NCBI RefSeq assembly: GCF_025152745.1
Contig: NZ_CP104040.1
Location: 2,108,001-2,172,000 of the forward strand
Length of the DNA stretch: 64,000 bases
Source: Rhizobium sp. WSM4643
GTDB lineage: Bacteria; Pseudomonadota; Alphaproteobacteria; Rhizobiales; Rhizobiaceae
Direction: 5' to 3'
The notes under the pieces are model-generated. The model was not told where the DNA came from. It made no database searches and worked only from the letters and a program-made list of their open reading frames with translations. Shown here in pieces: positions 63,922 through 64,000 of this stretch. Made by a program: the position numbers and the translations under genes. The stretch's first letter is position 1. The number at the start of each line of letters is the position of its first letter.

Positions 63922-64000
63922 ATGATCAACCTGCGTGGCATAGCAGCTTTTCTGGCGCTGCTGGGAGCGGCGGCCGAAAGCCATGCGGCGGGCGTGACGA
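63922..64000 (+). CDS. Start of an exported protein (truncated by window end)
   Basis: From ATG 63922 the frame MINLRGIAAFLALLGAAAES reads through to the window end, with SHAAGVT after it. This is a typical signal peptide with likely cleavage after SHA or HAA. Only 26 residues are visible, so the function is unknown. The upstream bases 63740-63921 show no other supported gene. Confidence 0.6.
   Translation, partial: MINLRGIAAFLALLGAAAESHAAGVT

Overview
The window is high-GC chromosomal DNA of an alphaproteobacterium of the order Rhizobiales, most likely a Rhizobium of the etli/leguminosarum type. This rests on a suf operon in the order known from Agrobacterium with an iron-box promoter, an ATP12 assembly factor, DUF1489 and BTLCP-type proteins, and palindromic intergenic repeats of the kind described as Rhizobium mosaic elements. 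No lineage assignment was computed. The content is mostly housekeeping. There is no prophage, CRISPR array, rRNA operon or intact insertion sequence.

Layout. 1-7.3 kb: a truncated proline iminopeptidase, a transglutaminase-like protease, a D,D-carboxypeptidase with a SPOR domain, a DUF1489 protein and L-serine dehydratase. 7.3-16.3 kb: a VOC protein, an acyltransferase, an RpiB-like isomerase, a coupled DUF599/DUF1624 membrane pair, a MerR regulator with a clear operator, the MgtE magnesium transporter, a deformylase-like protein that has lost metal ligands, a BON protein and a small repeat-bearing exported protein. 16.3-31 kb: lipB beside tRNA-Leu(GAG) and a decayed tRNA-Leu copy, propionyl-CoA carboxylase alpha and beta (convergent, 2.5 kb apart), an adhC relic, sugE behind a guanidine-II riboswitch, the leftward crcB / pseudouridine synthase / HAD / ATP12 / lipoprotein cluster, and a copper pair whose main member is a YcnI-PCuAC fusion.

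31-39 kb: a tandem glycine riboswitch controls gcvT-gcvH-gcvP. Downstream lie a tRNA-Thr-like relic, an SDR/TetR pair with twin operators, and an internally deleted, frameshifted relic of a second gcvP. 39-47 kb: the suf Fe-S assembly operon on the minus strand (sufS2, sufB, an unlisted 57-residue membrane protein, sufC, sufD, sufS, a SufT-like gene, sufA), driven from a promoter region with a TGA-N9-TCA iron box and a TTCTAAA/TTTAGAA inverted repeat. sufC carries an apparent one-base deletion. 47-64 kb: an alpha/beta hydrolase, a second acyltransferase, a GNAT, anmK, tyrS, a GH13 (trehalose-synthase-like) enzyme, a large AsmA/YhdP-like protein, a bcp peroxiredoxin, a DUF455 protein, an M23 peptidase, an rhlE-type helicase, a Nudix hydrolase, TfoX-like and flavin reductase proteins, and the 5' end of an exported protein.

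Functional links: sdaA and gcvTHP both act on serine/glycine C1 metabolism. lipB supplies the lipoyl group that GcvH carries. The carboxypeptidase, GH25 lysozyme, M23 peptidase and AnmK all concern the cell wall and its turnover. The items most worth a second look are the small suf-operon membrane protein, the dual-signal suf promoter, the sugE riboswitch with a third hairpin in its linker, the relic-flanked SDR/TetR module, and the metal-ligand-deficient deformylase.
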